The notes: a model not told the origin generated them from the sequence alone. DNA of 64,000 nucleotides from Elgaria multicarinata webbii (GCF_023053635.1 NC_086178.1:27164726-27228725); one strand, 5' to 3'. Shown: positions 21,000-31,680, counted from the first letter of the stretch. Numbers and translations: made by a program.

Positions 21000-21930
21000 T
21001 CCCATTTTGACCCAGACCTTCTAGGCCTAAGGCCTATACACTAATGATTGACACTGGTATAATTTCATATAGGACAGAGTTTTTCTTGGTTTCCTACCAG
21101 TTGATTTTCATCAGTCTCAAATGCTGTGCTATAATTTACAAAGATTATAGATTTCATTTTCACAAGCTTTCCCTAGAGTGAAATAATGATGTCTTCAATG
21201 AGCACCCAGAGTAAATGAAATGAAATTGCATTTTTAATATGATTATTATTACAATTAGCTTCATACATGTTTTAATTCATACTCAGGAAACCAAAAGCAA
21301 TATCTCAGCAGAGCATGTAGCAAATGAGAACTTGATGGAGTTTTGTGTTAAATACTAGACAGCAAATTGTTTTCACTTGTTCCTTCTTCTTTTTCTTCTT
21401 CTTCTTTTGTTAGGCTGTCATTGAATTCTGATTATAATCAAAACCAACAATTAATTACAATAATTACTTGGAATCAAAACATGTTAAAACTGAAACTTAA
21501 AAGTGTTCGAGGGAATTTAATTTCAATATTTTCTGTCATTAATTAAATATCATGTTTGGATTTCATAGCACAAGAGAATCTAATGTATAATTATGTCTAA
21601 TGTTTGATGTTAAAAACTAATACCTGTAGTTAATTGAGACAATAGTGTTTACTGTAATACAATTAGTAGGAGCAAGGAATGACTTAACTTATCATAATGT
21701 CATTGTAGAACAAGTATTGCTGACCAGTGAAGCAGATTAATTTATAGAGCTATTTATTAACTAATTTTAGGATATACAATCTGCTAAGCCTTTGACACTT
21801 TCTTCTCTTCAAGCAGGGTAGATAGGTCTAATTTCAATCTTTCACACTCTCAATGGACATAGAAAATAATGCAACCAGACATTAAGGTCTCCATGCATTT
21901 TTAATTTTTTTTAATGAGGTCAGGAAATTG
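21000..21930. other. AT-rich, repeat-poor tract; candidate conserved non-coding DNA
   Basis: No simple repeat, SINE or LINE end was recognised across about 900 bp, unusual for this window. It is dense in ATTA/TAAT cores (for example AATTAATTACAATAATTACT near 21450 and CATTAATTAAATATCATG near 21536), the kind of composition seen in developmental non-coding elements. Conservation itself cannot be judged from one sequence. Confidence 0.35.
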
Positions 21931-21949
21931 GATGGGAAGTCCTTGCTAA

Positions 21950-22640
21950 TTTATTTTATTATCTATTTTATTTTTGAGTTATTTATTTTATACCCCGCCT
22001 TTCCACCGAAAAACAGCATGCAAGGCAGCTAACCCAAAAACCCACATGGGAAGTCCTTCTTAACTTATTTTATTATCTTGTTTGTTTGTTTAATATCCTG
22101 CCTGTCCACCCAAAAAATAGCATTCAAAGCAGCTAACAATAAAATCCCAATTAAAATTAAAAATAAAATCTTAATTAAAACATAACTTAAAAACAATTAC
22201 ATTGAAAATACAATTAAAAACACAATAGCACAAGAAATAAATCACACCAGCCCATTAAAGCCCTCTTTAGTAACAGACTTTTATGCCGAAGGGTTGCCTG
22301 AATAAAAATGGTTTTGTCTGTTGGAAGGAGGGCCACTGGCAGGAAGCCCAGCGAGCTTGCCTTGGCAGGGAGTTCCAGAGCCTAGGAGCAACCACCAAGA
22401 AGGCCTTCTCTTGCATCTCCACCAAATGTTCCTCCAATGGTAGCAGTACCAAGAGAACCACATGCCCTGAAGATCTTAAAACCCAGGTAGACTTCTAAGT
22501 AGTCAGGTCCAAAGTAGTATAGGGCACTTTGAATTCAGCCAGAAACAGGTGGGTAGCTAGTGAAGCTGTTGTTACAAGGGATTCACATGCTCCCTCTAAC
22601 TAGCCCCAGTCAAAGCATCTGGCCACAGCATTCTAGTCCA
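21950..22640 (-). mobile_element. L2/CR1-type LINE, ORF2 C-terminus and 3' tail
   Basis: On the minus strand the frame near 22430-22270 reads EKAFLVVAPRLWNSLPRQAR and then QQTKPFLFRQPFG, matching the end of L2/CR1-like ORF2 proteins (the FSVVAPRLWNSLP and FKxxLKTxLF motifs). The 3' tail is AT-rich with AGCTGCTTTGAATGC and a GGATATTAAAC-like terminus; two tail-like blocks (near 21990 and 22090) suggest a duplicated or second tail. Broken 5' part. Confidence 0.75.
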
Positions 22641-23840
22641 GTTGAAGTTTCCAAACTGTTTGTTTGTGAACAACAATTATATACTGCTCGTCATTTGATT
22701 AAATCCAAAGTGGTTTACAACAAATACAAAAAATATGCAATATTAGAGGTTGGTTAGGCCAAATGGGATGTAACTAAGGCATGTGTGACTGTGGACAGAT
22801 AAGACATCTCTTGGAAAAGAGCACAGTTGGCACACTAAACTCAGCTGCACAAACACATTCCTGGCCCCCGCTGAAGCCTAGACATCCAGGTTCAAGGCTG
22901 AATCAAGGGGAACACCCAAAACTGGGACCTTGGGCATGTCTAGTCCAACCCTATAGCCCAGGGTAGTACCTGGATCGTCCCTGTGCATCCAGGGGATCCC
23001 GGGATATCAGGAACTGCAGAAAACCAAATTTTTCCACGGTTCCAGGACCATCCAGCAGAACGCGGGTCGTGTGGCTGCTGCTCCAGTTATCCTAACCTGT
23101 GGTCTTCAACTGATCCAGACCCAAGACAATTTTCTTCAACACGCCCAACATGGCAGTAACAGCTTTGCCGTGACACATCTAGACTGAACTTGCGACCCAC
23201 TTTTGGGTCGTGACCCCCAAAATGAAGACCAGTGGTGCAAATGATACTAAATGGACTAAAGGTCTGACTTGATAAAAAGCAGTTTCCTTTATTCCTAATA
23301 AGTCAAAACTGGGTTATTAAAGAAGAGATACTTGTGTGAAAACAGGGCCTTACTTCATATTGTCAGGCCCTGAAATGTCACCTCTCCTCAATGGATGAAA
23401 ATATTGTCTTGAATATTAGTCACCCTAAGCTCCAAGACCAAAAATGTATACTGTCTGTGCACTCACAAAATTCAACTAAGAAATCATATGATTTGCAGCA
23501 TAAACAGCGTTTGATTTAGTTTTAGTTTTGTTTTTTACAAGCATATGTGCTGCGTGAATTAGAACCGAGAATATGAACAAAACTTTCATATACATCCAGG
23601 AGCCATCCTCAGGTTACCATACCCATTTATATTTCATTGCAATGCAGATTATGCAAGCAATTAATTGCTTGGAAATCATGAACATTCTTCTCCACATTGT
23701 AGAATGTATTTTATTAAAGCTTTCATTAAACATAGAATTTAACTCAATTATACATCGCCAAGAGAAACCGCAAATGCAACAGTTATTAAAACACACACAA
23801 TAATTTTGGATCAGATCTTGCCGGAGCAGATACAGGCATC
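22641..23840. other. Mostly unassigned; MITE-like piece at 22925-23095
   Basis: Around 22925-23095 there are GTGCATCCAGGGGATCCCGG and related blocks seen in the foldback MITE at 13197 and at 29308. The rest holds no gene or repeat that I can name. Confidence 0.4.
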
Positions 23841-24222
23841 TTGCGTGAAACTGAACAGGGCACTAATATAATAAACAATTCAAATAAGATTTACTCTGCA
23901 GAATATATTGCACAAAAGCAGGGAGAGGCAATGATCTGTTTCGTCTCCAATGAAGAGATTATACCCAAGATTAAGCTTTTTAACACAGTAAAAGACGAAG
24001 CCTATCATTGGCTACTAGCCTTGATAGTTGTGTGCTATCTCCAATATTCGAGCAAGTAAGCCTGTGTGCACCAGTTGCTGGGAAACACGGCTGGGAGGGT
24101 GCTGTTGCACCATGTCCTGCCTTGTTGGCCCTTGGCCGATGGCTGGTTGGCCACTGTGTGAACAGAGTGCTGGACTAGACGGACCCTTTGTCTGATCCAG
24201 CATGGCACTTCTTGAGTTCTTA
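23841..24222 (+). mobile_element. CR1-type LINE 3' end
   Basis: Carries the family features GGCTACTAGCC, CACCAGTTGCTGGGAA, GGGAGGGTGCTGTTGCACC, GAACAGAGTGCTGGACTAGA and GATCCAGCATGGCACTTCTT, ending at TTCTTATGT. The clearest part is 24000-24222. Same subfamily as 30767-31260 (inverted) and 52705-53042. Confidence 0.8.
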
Positions 24223-24267
24223 TGTACCAGTTGTTATTCAAATGTTTCCCATTTCGATGATGCCTTT

Positions 24268-24475
24268 TATCATTTATATTGATTTATTATATTTTTATCC
24301 CTCCCACCCTTCCTCTAAGGAACGCAGGTTCCCTAGCTCCCCATTTAATGCTCACAACAATCCTATGAGGTAGGTCGGACTGAGAGGGAAGTCACCTAGT
24401 GAGTTCAATTGCCAAGGAGAGATTAGAACTGGTTCCAGTCTAACAGTCTACACCACATTAGCCTGAATGCCATCA
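24268..24475 (-). mobile_element. MIR/CORE-like SINE, diverged
   Basis: Shows the order seen in other copies on this strand: T-rich tail, ACAACAATCCTATGAGGTAG, AAGTCACCTAGTGAGTTCA, TTAGAACTGG and TCTAACAGTCTACACCAC. Confidence 0.7.
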
Positions 24476-24558
24476 GTGCAGCATGTGATCTATTCTACAG
24501 GCCCTGTTGCCAGTATTGTGGGAATGTTCCTGTACAGCCATGCAATGGGCTTGATTGT

Positions 24559-24581
24559 GGGATAATTTACACCAGGCAGGA

Positions 24582-24633
<52 letters not shown>

Positions 24634-24986
24634 TATATAGCACCATCAATGTACATGGTGCTGTACAGAGTAAAACAGTAAATAGCAAGACCCTGCCGCA
24701 TAGGCTTACATTCTAATTAAGTCATAATAAAACAATAAGGAGGGGAAGAGAAAGCAAACAGGCACAGGGTAGGGTAAACAGGCACTGGGTATTCATATTG
24801 CACTATGAAAGAGGTATGAAAGCGTTATATAAAAGGCAGGAGCCGCGCTACTGCTTTATAGCAGTATGGACCCATTGATACATACCACATACCACTTTCA
24901 TACTTGCTTGGTGTGGCCCCTGCCTTTTATATACCGCTTTCATAGCACTTTCGTAGTGCAATATCCTGCTTAGTGTATATTAAGCC
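24559..24986. mobile_element. GATCTACACC-family MITE interrupted by an insertion
   Basis: The left end (TTTACACCAGGCAGGATATT) is cut at about 24582 by an (ATT)n tract and a unit reading TATATAGCACCATCAATGTA to about 24795; then the MITE resumes at ATATTGCACTATGAAAG. Its right arm contains CCTTTTATATACCGCTTTC and ends ATATCCTGCTTAGTGT. The copy at 41351 shows the uninterrupted form. Confidence 0.75.
24582..24632 (+). repeat. (ATT)n microsatellite
   Basis: About 17 ATT units at the head of the insertion. Confidence 0.95.
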
Positions 24987-25204
24987 AGAATATGAGAAGT
25001 GGTCCTATACCAGTTCTGACTGTCTAACTCATGACTGTCTATTCCAACTGCCAACAGGTCTGCAGGCAGAGATCTTTTGCATCTTCTGCTGTCTGATTCC
25101 TTTAAACATGAGATGCCAGGGACTGAACTGGGATTTTGGCATGCCAAATGTGTGAGTTATGGGCCCTCCCCAAAAAGGGAGACTGAGGAAGAATGGACAA
25201 GTGG

Positions 25205-25326
25205 ACTATTACAGGTCCTGAAGCTTCATATCTGGAGCTGCCTTGAGGCCCAATATTGGGGAAAAGTTGGGATATAATAATTATAACAATAATAAAATAA
25301 TAATAAAATAATAATAATAATATCAT
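25205..25326 (+). mobile_element. LINE 3' tail with AT-rich simple repeat
   Basis: GAGCTGCCTTGAGGCCCAAT ATTGGGG and a following (AATAATA)n tail match the 3' tail at 41990. Confidence 0.6.
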
Positions 25327-25526
25327 CTCCTTGGTACTGGTATGCCACTCATCCTGTTGACTGTGCCAAATAAGCATCACCCTCAGGTGGGAAGCAAGGA
25401 AGCTCGACAAAACATAGTTATTTGTTCTTTCTCCGCCCCACCCCCCTGGCTTTCTTCCAAGAAAATGGCACTCAAGGCGGATTACAACTATAGATCCATA
25501 AAAACTTGATTAAAGCAATAAAGCCA

Positions 25527-25761
25527 GATTCCAGCTGGACATGAGGAAAAACTTCCTGACTGTTAGAGCAGTACGACAAATGGAATCAGTTACCTAGGGA
25601 GGTTGTGGGCTCTCCCACACTAGAGGCCTTCAAGAGGCAGCTGGACAAGCATCTGTCAGGGATGCTTTAGGGTGGATTCCTGCAATGAGCAGGGGATTGG
25701 ACTCGATGGCCTTGTAGGCCCCTTCCAACTCTGCTATTTTATGATTCTATGATTCTATGAT
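25527..25761 (+). mobile_element. CR1 LINE 3' end
   Basis: CTGGACATGAGGAAAAACTT, GAGGTTGTGGGCTCTCC, GATTGGACTCGATGGCCTTG and GGCCCCTTCCAACTCTGCTA are textbook CR1 3' sequence, ending in the typical ATGATTCT repeats. Confidence 0.93.
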
Positions 25762-25834
25762 AAAACAAATGCATTAAAAACACAATACAAAACACAATCT
25801 ATATAAATAAAAATGAAAAAGACCGTTCGTTACT

Positions 25835-27635
25835 GTCGTTATATCTCCGAAAGTTCTTCACCAATTGCTTTGAAATTTTGACACAGCGTTGCGTTCGCAT
25901 ACGCGAGCATTGTTATGTAACTATGTTCTCTATGGGGTCAAAGGTTTGTCTTAAAATCGAAGAAATAGGCCTCCTCAAAACCAGTCCTGTAGAGGAAGAC
26001 TGAGTCAATCAGTCTTTCCCAGGGGGCTACCCCAGGGTTCCCCCTTCAATACCCTGTACCACGTAACCGGTATATCTCTGGAATAAAGGCACACAAACAC
26101 TCAAGTAAACCAAGATAAAAGCTTTAATGCATAAAAACAAGAATTAAATGAATACTTGGTTGGTAGCAGCTACACAAATAGCAAATATAAGGAAAAGGAA
26201 GAGAGAGGGGAGAGGGGAAAAAATGAGGTAGGTGCGTGTCAGGCCAAACCACCCATAAGTCCATCTAACCAGAAACCGGCAGCCTCTCCGCTAGACTCCC
26301 TCCCTTCCCTTGCATCAAACTTGCCTTTTGGAAAACCAGCCTCTGAAAACAATAACACTCTAACTTTCTCCTAAGCTCCTGGACCGGGTGGCTTCAGACG
26401 TCCATCGCCTCCAGGCTGAAGACCTAGCCCAACTTAATCCAATCAGCCTTTTATCCCCCATCCTCCTTAATGAGGGTGCTTGATCTTTCTTCGCACACAA
26501 AGCCCAATTAGCCCAGCCAGGAGATAGCTCCCAGGTGCGAGGCCTCTACCCGACCTCGGGAAGATTGACTCCCACCTTTTCCCACATTCCAAGTTGGGTC
26601 CTGGCGCCGACTGGCTCATAAACAAGCTGACCAGATGCCCCCCCCCTAAACATATTAAACTACTCCCTATCTACCCATCACCACTATGTTTTACTGCCTA
26701 GCAGGAAGGCATAGTTTTACTACCTAACAGAAAAACAGATATAATTCAGAACTCAACTACACTTTACAGGCCCCTTGTCCTTCACAAGTCCTGCTGATCA
26801 TTGTGACATCGCCAACCAGTAGGCCAATCCACTGCCTCTGCCTCCTCTCCTATTTGCATGTACTCTCGCAATTGGCTGAGTGAATATAGATGTCACACCT
26901 GTGACAGTTACACGTTCTGAAGAAAGGTAACTGCCAGGAGTTTCCAGTAACCTCCTCACCGTAAAAACATGCTTTTATATCTCCGAAAGTTCTTCACCGA
27001 TTGCTTTGAAATTTTGACACAGCGTTGCGTTCGAATACGCGAGCGTTGTTATGTAACTATGTTCTCTATGGGGTCAAAGGTTTGTCTTAAAATCGAAGAA
27101 ACAGGCCTCCTTAAAACCAGTCCTGCTGATCATTGTGACATCACCAACCAGTAGGCCAATCCGCTGCCTCTGCCTCCTCTCCTATTTGCATGTACTCTCG
27201 CAATTGGCTGAGTGAATATAGATGTCACACCTGTGACAGTTACACGTTCTGAAGAAAGGTAACTGCCAGGAGTTTCCAGTAACCTCCTCACCGTAAAAAC
27301 ATGCTTTTATATCTCCGAAAGTTCTTCACCGATTGCTTTGAAATTTTGACACAGCGTTGCGTTCGAATACGCGAGCGTTGTTATGTAACTATGTTCTCTA
27401 TGGGGTCAAAGGTTTGTCTTAAAATCGAAGAAACAGGCCTCCTTAAAACCAGTCCTGCTGATCATTGTGACATCACCAACCAGTAGGCCAATCCGCTGCC
27501 TCTGCCTCCTCTCCTATTTGCATGTACTCTCGCAATTGGCTGAGTGAATATAGATGTCACACCTGTGACAGTTACATGTTCTGAAGAAAGGTAACTGCCA
27601 GGAGTTTCCGCTAACCTCCTCACCGTAAAAACATC
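25835..27635 (+). repeat. 332-bp tandem repeat, three units
   Basis: The anchor TTATATCTCCGAAAGTTCTT recurs at about 25838, 26974 and 27306; units 2 and 3 are exactly 332 bp apart and nearly identical over their whole length. Unit 1 is more diverged and is split by the solo LTR. Unit 3 runs into the Rep/helicase coding start after 27635. Each unit contains the same 61-codon open frame (MLLYLRKFF...), which I regard as incidental. Confidence 0.93.
25988..26786 (-). mobile_element. Solo LTR fossil with 5-bp target duplication
   Basis: 799 bp starting TGTAGAGGAAG and ending CCTTCACA (TG...CA). It is flanked by AGTCC at 25983-25987 and 26787-26791. The undisturbed target is visible in tandem units 2 and 3 (CCAGTCCTGCTGATC), which proves the insertion. 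Orientation is judged minus from an ATTAAA-type signal and a U5-like end. It looks like an endogenous retrovirus LTR left after recombination; no internal genes. It is younger than the Helitron. Confidence 0.85.
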
Positions 27636-27677
27636 CTTTTTAAAAAACCAAACAAACTGCTTTACTTCATCCAAATA

Positions 27678-28673
27678 ATGCCTCGCAGAAGATCACACTT
27701 AGGTCGTCGTACTCGCGGAGCGGAAGCACTGCGACGAGAAATTGCAAATCAGACTGAGGAAGAACGGGCTTCAGCAAACGAGAAAAAAAGAAAAAGAATG
27801 CCTCAAATACGTGCCAAGGAACCAGCCAAGCAACGTTCAGCCAGACTTGAGGATGCACGGTTGCGAGCACGGCAATCGCGTTCTACAGCTTCAGATCTGC
27901 TTTGTTCTCAACAGAATGAACGCGACAGGCTGAGAGTGGCTGAAAGACGTCAACGAGAAACAGCACATCAGCGTCAAACACGACTCCGTGGTAAACAATC
28001 ACACGATTACAATCGCCTTGCATTCCGGTACAACCCAGCTGATGATTATAGTTTGAGGCGGCATGTTCTCATTGGCACTATGACTGAAGTGTGTCCTTAT
28101 TGCAAGGTTCTTAAATTTAATGGAGAAACAAAAGGAATGTGTTGTGCTGCTGGAAAAATTAAACTGCCTCAACTTGGAGGACCACCAGAGCCATTACAAA
28201 CTTTGCTTGCTGGATATACCGCAGAATCAAAGCATTTCCTATCTAACATCAGGAAATACAACTCATGCTTCCAAATGACGTCGTTCAGCGCAGAAATCAT
28301 CACAGCTCCATTTATGCCAACTTTCAAAGTCAAAGGACAAATTTATCATAAAGCCGGCTCCTTCCTTCCTTTTCAAGATAGTCAACATAAATTCCTACAA
28401 ATGTATTTCCTTGGTGATGGCAAAGATGAATTGAATGCACGCTGCGGAATTTATACCGGCATAAAAAGGTCCATCGTTTCAAAACTGCAACAGCTACTTC
28501 ACGAAAAAAACAATTTAGTACATTTGTTCAAAACAGCAATTGACATGATGCCATCTGATACACACAAGATTGTTATTCATGCTGACAAAACGCCTGCTGG
28601 AGAACATGTGCGAAGATTCAATGCTCCAACTATAGACGAAGTGGCAGTTGTTATAGTCAGAGATCAATCTTGA
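27678..28673 (+). pseudogene. Helitron Rep/helicase, N-terminal part
   Basis: A 331-codon frame starts MPRRRSHLGR and has a basic N-terminal region of arginine-rich repeats (residues about 20-115), a zinc-finger-like CPYC...CC (about 138-160) and the Helitron N-domain motifs LPQLGGPP, YNSCFQMTSF, GQIYHKAGSFLPF and FLQMYFLGD. It ends in APTIDEVAVVIVRDQS then TGA. In full proteins this point directly precedes the HUH replication-initiator domain, which is missing here. The next frame picks up near the helicase C-terminus, so about 1000 residues or so were removed by an internal deletion at about 28660-28675. Confidence 0.88.
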
Positions 28674-28963
28674 CAGGACCTTTCAAAGGTGAAGATGTCC
28701 TCATTCCTCGCATTCCTATGATTCCAACAGATATGCCATTTCAATTTAAGAGATTGCAATTCCCAATTCGATTGGCGTTTGCAATCATCATCAACAAAGC
28801 TCAGGGCCAATCTTTAGAATTGTGCGGTTTAGATCTAGACACAGATTGCTTCTCACATGGACAATTATATGTTGCGTATTCTAGAGTCGGCAAACCAGAC
28901 AATCTCTATATCTACACAGACAATGGAACAACTAAAAATATTGTATATCCACAAGCATTGTGA
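28674..28963 (+). pseudogene. Helitron helicase, C-terminal part
   Basis: About 96 codons in a different frame, starting TGPFKGEDVLIPRIPMI, with Pif1-type helicase motif V (INKAQGQSLELCGLDL) and motif VI (HGQLYVAYSRVGKP), ending IVYPQAL at a natural stop. Everything between the N-domain and this part, including the HUH domain and Walker motifs, is absent. Confidence 0.88.
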
Positions 28964-29307
28964 AATTAAACATATTAGAAACATCCGCTTTGTCTTTTCT
29001 TTCTTTTCAATTTAACCAGACTGAGCCACAGCAACGCGTGGCAGGGTACAGCTAGTAACAAAATAAAAACAGCACCCAAGCCAACAGACCTGCTTAGACA
29101 CCAAAGACTTACTTGAATAAAAAGATTTTTCACCTGCTGGTGAAAGGACAACAGCCTAGCCTCCATTTGCAGAAATGGTTATAAGCATCTATCTTTGTGA
29201 ATGGGGCAATAAGGCAGGAAGATGACTCAGCTAGATTTCCCCGTCCCTTAACAAATGTGCTAATTCACTGTGAGTGTAAGAACAAAAGAAATCAGCTTGA
29301 TTTAGGG

Positions 29308-29440
29308 TATGTCTACACCAGCCCTATATCCCGAGATCATTCCTGTGCATCCAAATGCCACACAGGGGATCCTGGGAGCAGGCAGGGATGACCCCTCCAT
29401 TTTCCTGGGATAACCCATAGGTGTAGAAAGGGCCTGAGTT
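29308..29440. mobile_element. Foldback MITE, diverged
   Basis: TATGTCTACACCAGCCCTAT at the left pairs with the right end TAACCCATAGGTGTAGAAAG; internal GTGCATCC and GGGGATCCTGGGA resemble the 13197 and 22925 copies. Confidence 0.65.
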
Positions 29441-30766
29441 ATAGAGCTGACCTTGGTCTCTGGAAGCATCTCCAGGGTTCAAGGCTCCCCCTAGAAACCT
29501 GATGGGGGATCAGAATCTGCCAGGGTGTTACTGCTGTGAATCTACACATATACACAACCTCTGAATTGGAAATAAATATATATATTACAAAACCCCATAA
29601 ACTTCCAGTGACTTCACTTAAAAGAAACTAAACACCTGGGTAAATACTTGCACCCCTGAAGTTCTCTCTGCTTGGGGGTTTTAAGTGTGAGGGCATAACA
29701 GTAAGCTTACTCATCTATCAATAACTAAAAAGAGAACATAAAAACCCACAGGATAATTATTTTTCTTTGACATAGCAAAATAGCAGCCTTTATTTATTAG
29801 GACATTCTTTTTCAGAGGCTGACCCATTCATAAACAACAAGCCAACACAGTTACTAGCTCGCAGAGTCATTTGCTCTAAATAACGGTAGTGCTGACTGAC
29901 CTGTTCAAATAAAAGAGCTACGTATGATGGAAGAAGCACTGAGTGGAAGATAATTATATGAACCAGTGAACTTACACATGTCCTTAAAATAGTTCTTGTT
30001 ATTTTTATACGCCTGCCATTTGCTTGATTCTGTCATCATCCTTAAAAACGACATTTTCCGTGACATTTTCCTCTAAAGAGTTGGCTGCATTTTTTTAAAA
30101 AAAAAAACACTGTTCAGAAAATTGTCAGAGGTTACCACATTATCCTCTTTGCAATGAATCAACTTGAAGTTGTTTAATCTGTATGTTGATTCCTTGCTGT
30201 AAACATAGGGCATGAACCAGTCGAAATTAAACATTCAAGTCCATTTGATATGTTAAATGGAAGCGTCTGTATTAAACATATGCTTAGAATCTTCCTACAG
30301 AAATTAATGGGGCTTAAGAGCACAGTCATGTTCTGCTGGCTGAGATACTCTAGGATCTGGTGGAAGGCCCAGTATGGAGATATGCCACTGGCATGATAAG
30401 AGATGCCCCCCCTGTAATTTGCCAATTTAACAATCCACGGTGAAGCTGTTTCACCTGCAAAAATGTATTATTGGACTGTCTGAAATGGTTAGAGACAGGG
30501 GCGGTGAGAAGGTGGCACAAGGGAGTAGCACACTTATGCCGCATCCTATACCCATTCAACTCATGGTCATGCCTCCATCCAATGGTGGAACTTTACAATT
30601 GCCCCAGGCTTGGTGAAAGGAATTTCACTCCTTTTGACTTCAATTGGAGGGGGGGATTTGTAAAGACACCCCATTCCCCAACCTTGTTCACATTTCCAAG
30701 ACAGACCATAGGATATGCCAGGGGGCCCCCAACCTTTTGGGGTTGGTGGGCATGTTTGGAATTTTA
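29441..30766. other. Unassigned intergenic DNA
   Basis: No gene. Short frames around 30470-30800 on both strands overlap each other and carry no domain. No repeat end was recognised. Confidence 0.35.
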
Positions 30767-31260
30767 AGAGACTAAGAACATAAGAAGAGCCATGCTGGAT
30801 CACACCAAGGGTCTATCTAGTCCAGCACTCTGTTCATACAGTGGCCAACCAGCTGTTGAGCAGGAAACCACAAGCAGTACACAGGTGCAACAGCACCCTC
30901 CCACCCATGTTCCCCAGCCACTGGTGCATATAGGCTTACTGCTTCTGATACTGGAGGTTGCGCTTAGCCATCAGGACTCGTAGCCATTGATAGCCTTCTC
31001 CTCCAGAAATTTATCCAACCCCCTTTTAAAGTCATCCAAATTTGTGGGCATCGCTACATCTTGTGGTAGTGAATTCCATGCGCTCTGTGGAAAAGGTATT
31101 TTGTTTTATCTTCCCTGAATGTTCTACCAATCAGCTTCATGGGATGACCCCATTGGGTTCTAGTATGGGAGAGGGAGAAAAAAATGTCTCCCTTTCCACA
31201 TTCTCCACACCAGGCATAATTTTGTACACCTCTATCAGGTCTCCCCTTAACCCTCCTTAC
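30767..31260 (-). mobile_element. CR1-type LINE 3' end
   Basis: On the + strand it begins AAGAACATAAGAAGAGCCAT and continues CTAGTCCAGCACTCTGTTC, CAGTGGCCAACCAGCTG, CCTCCAGAAATTTATCCAAC and GAATTCCATGCGCTCTGTG. It is the inverse of the copies at 24000 and 52705 and extends further 5' than either. Confidence 0.88.
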
Positions 31261-31399
31261 TATTTTATGAGACTGTTGTGAGCCATCTCATAAACTAGCT
31301 GCCATGGGGTGGGGGGCTTGCCCATTCATAACATTGGTACTAGAGTGCACAGAGCCAGTCACAAAACACTCATTTCCTAGAAGGGGAAGTGGTGAGTTT

Positions 31400-31680
31400 A
31401 AAAGAAACTTATTTATTTATTACATTTTTATACTGCCCAATAGCCGAAGCTCTCTGGACGGTTCACAAAAATTAAAACCATGAAAACCAACAATTTAAAA
31501 ACACGAATTTTGTTGTTTATTCGTTCAGTCGCTTCCAACTCTTCGTGACTTCATGGACCAGCCCATGCTAGAGCTTTCTGTCGGCCGTTGCCACCCCTAG
31601 CTCCCCCAAGGTACACGAATACAAAATACAATATAAAAAACACAACCGGGATTAAAACCACAGTAACTGGCTCAAGAACC
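31400..31680 (-). mobile_element. SINE/LINE 3' tail (CCGCCCAATAGCC type)
   Basis: TTATTTATTACATTTTTATA, CTGCCCAATAGCCGAAGCTC and GGTTCACAAAAATTAAAACC mark a very common tail, also at 40345 and 46504. It is interrupted by the BovB piece at 31509-31612. Confidence 0.75.
31509..31612 (-). mobile_element. BovB 3' fragment, 104 bp, perfect 8-bp target duplication
   Basis: TTGTTGTTTATTCGTTCAGT to CTAGCTCCCCCAAGGT matches the last 104 bp of the BovB copy at 562. It is flanked by ACACGAAT at 31501-31508 and 31613-31620. This is a severely 5'-truncated but complete insertion event. Confidence 0.93.

Larger units (their letters stand above)
25798..29056 (+). mobile_element. Helitron (HeliBat-like), internally deleted
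   Basis: The 5' end reads TCTATATAAATAAAAATG and the 3' end has a GC hairpin region (AGCAACGCGTGGCAGGGTAC) followed by CTAGT, both typical of Helitrons, which make no target duplication. Inside are three 332-bp tandem units, a Rep/helicase gene lacking its middle, and a later solo LTR (25988-26786). Without the HUH nuclease and most of the helicase it cannot move itself. Confidence 0.9.
25425..29170 (-). mobile_element. Old LINE 3' tail serving as host of later insertions
   Basis: Pieces at 25425-25526, 25762-25797 and 29057-29170 read continuously as a minus-strand L2/CR1-like tail (ACTCAAGGCGGATTACAAC ... AAAACAGCACCCAAG ... ACTTGAATAAAAAGATTTTT). It is split by a CR1 3' end (25527-25761) and a Helitron (25798-29056). 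Attribution of the small middle piece is tentative. Confidence 0.55.

Noticed and set aside
26969-27486. Two identical 61-codon frames 332 bp apart
   Set aside because: They are the same stretch of a tandem DNA repeat in the Helitron, not a duplicated gene.
25835-27635. Tandem repeats as a CRISPR array
   Set aside because: Units are 332 bp, lack spacers, and lie in a eukaryotic Helitron.
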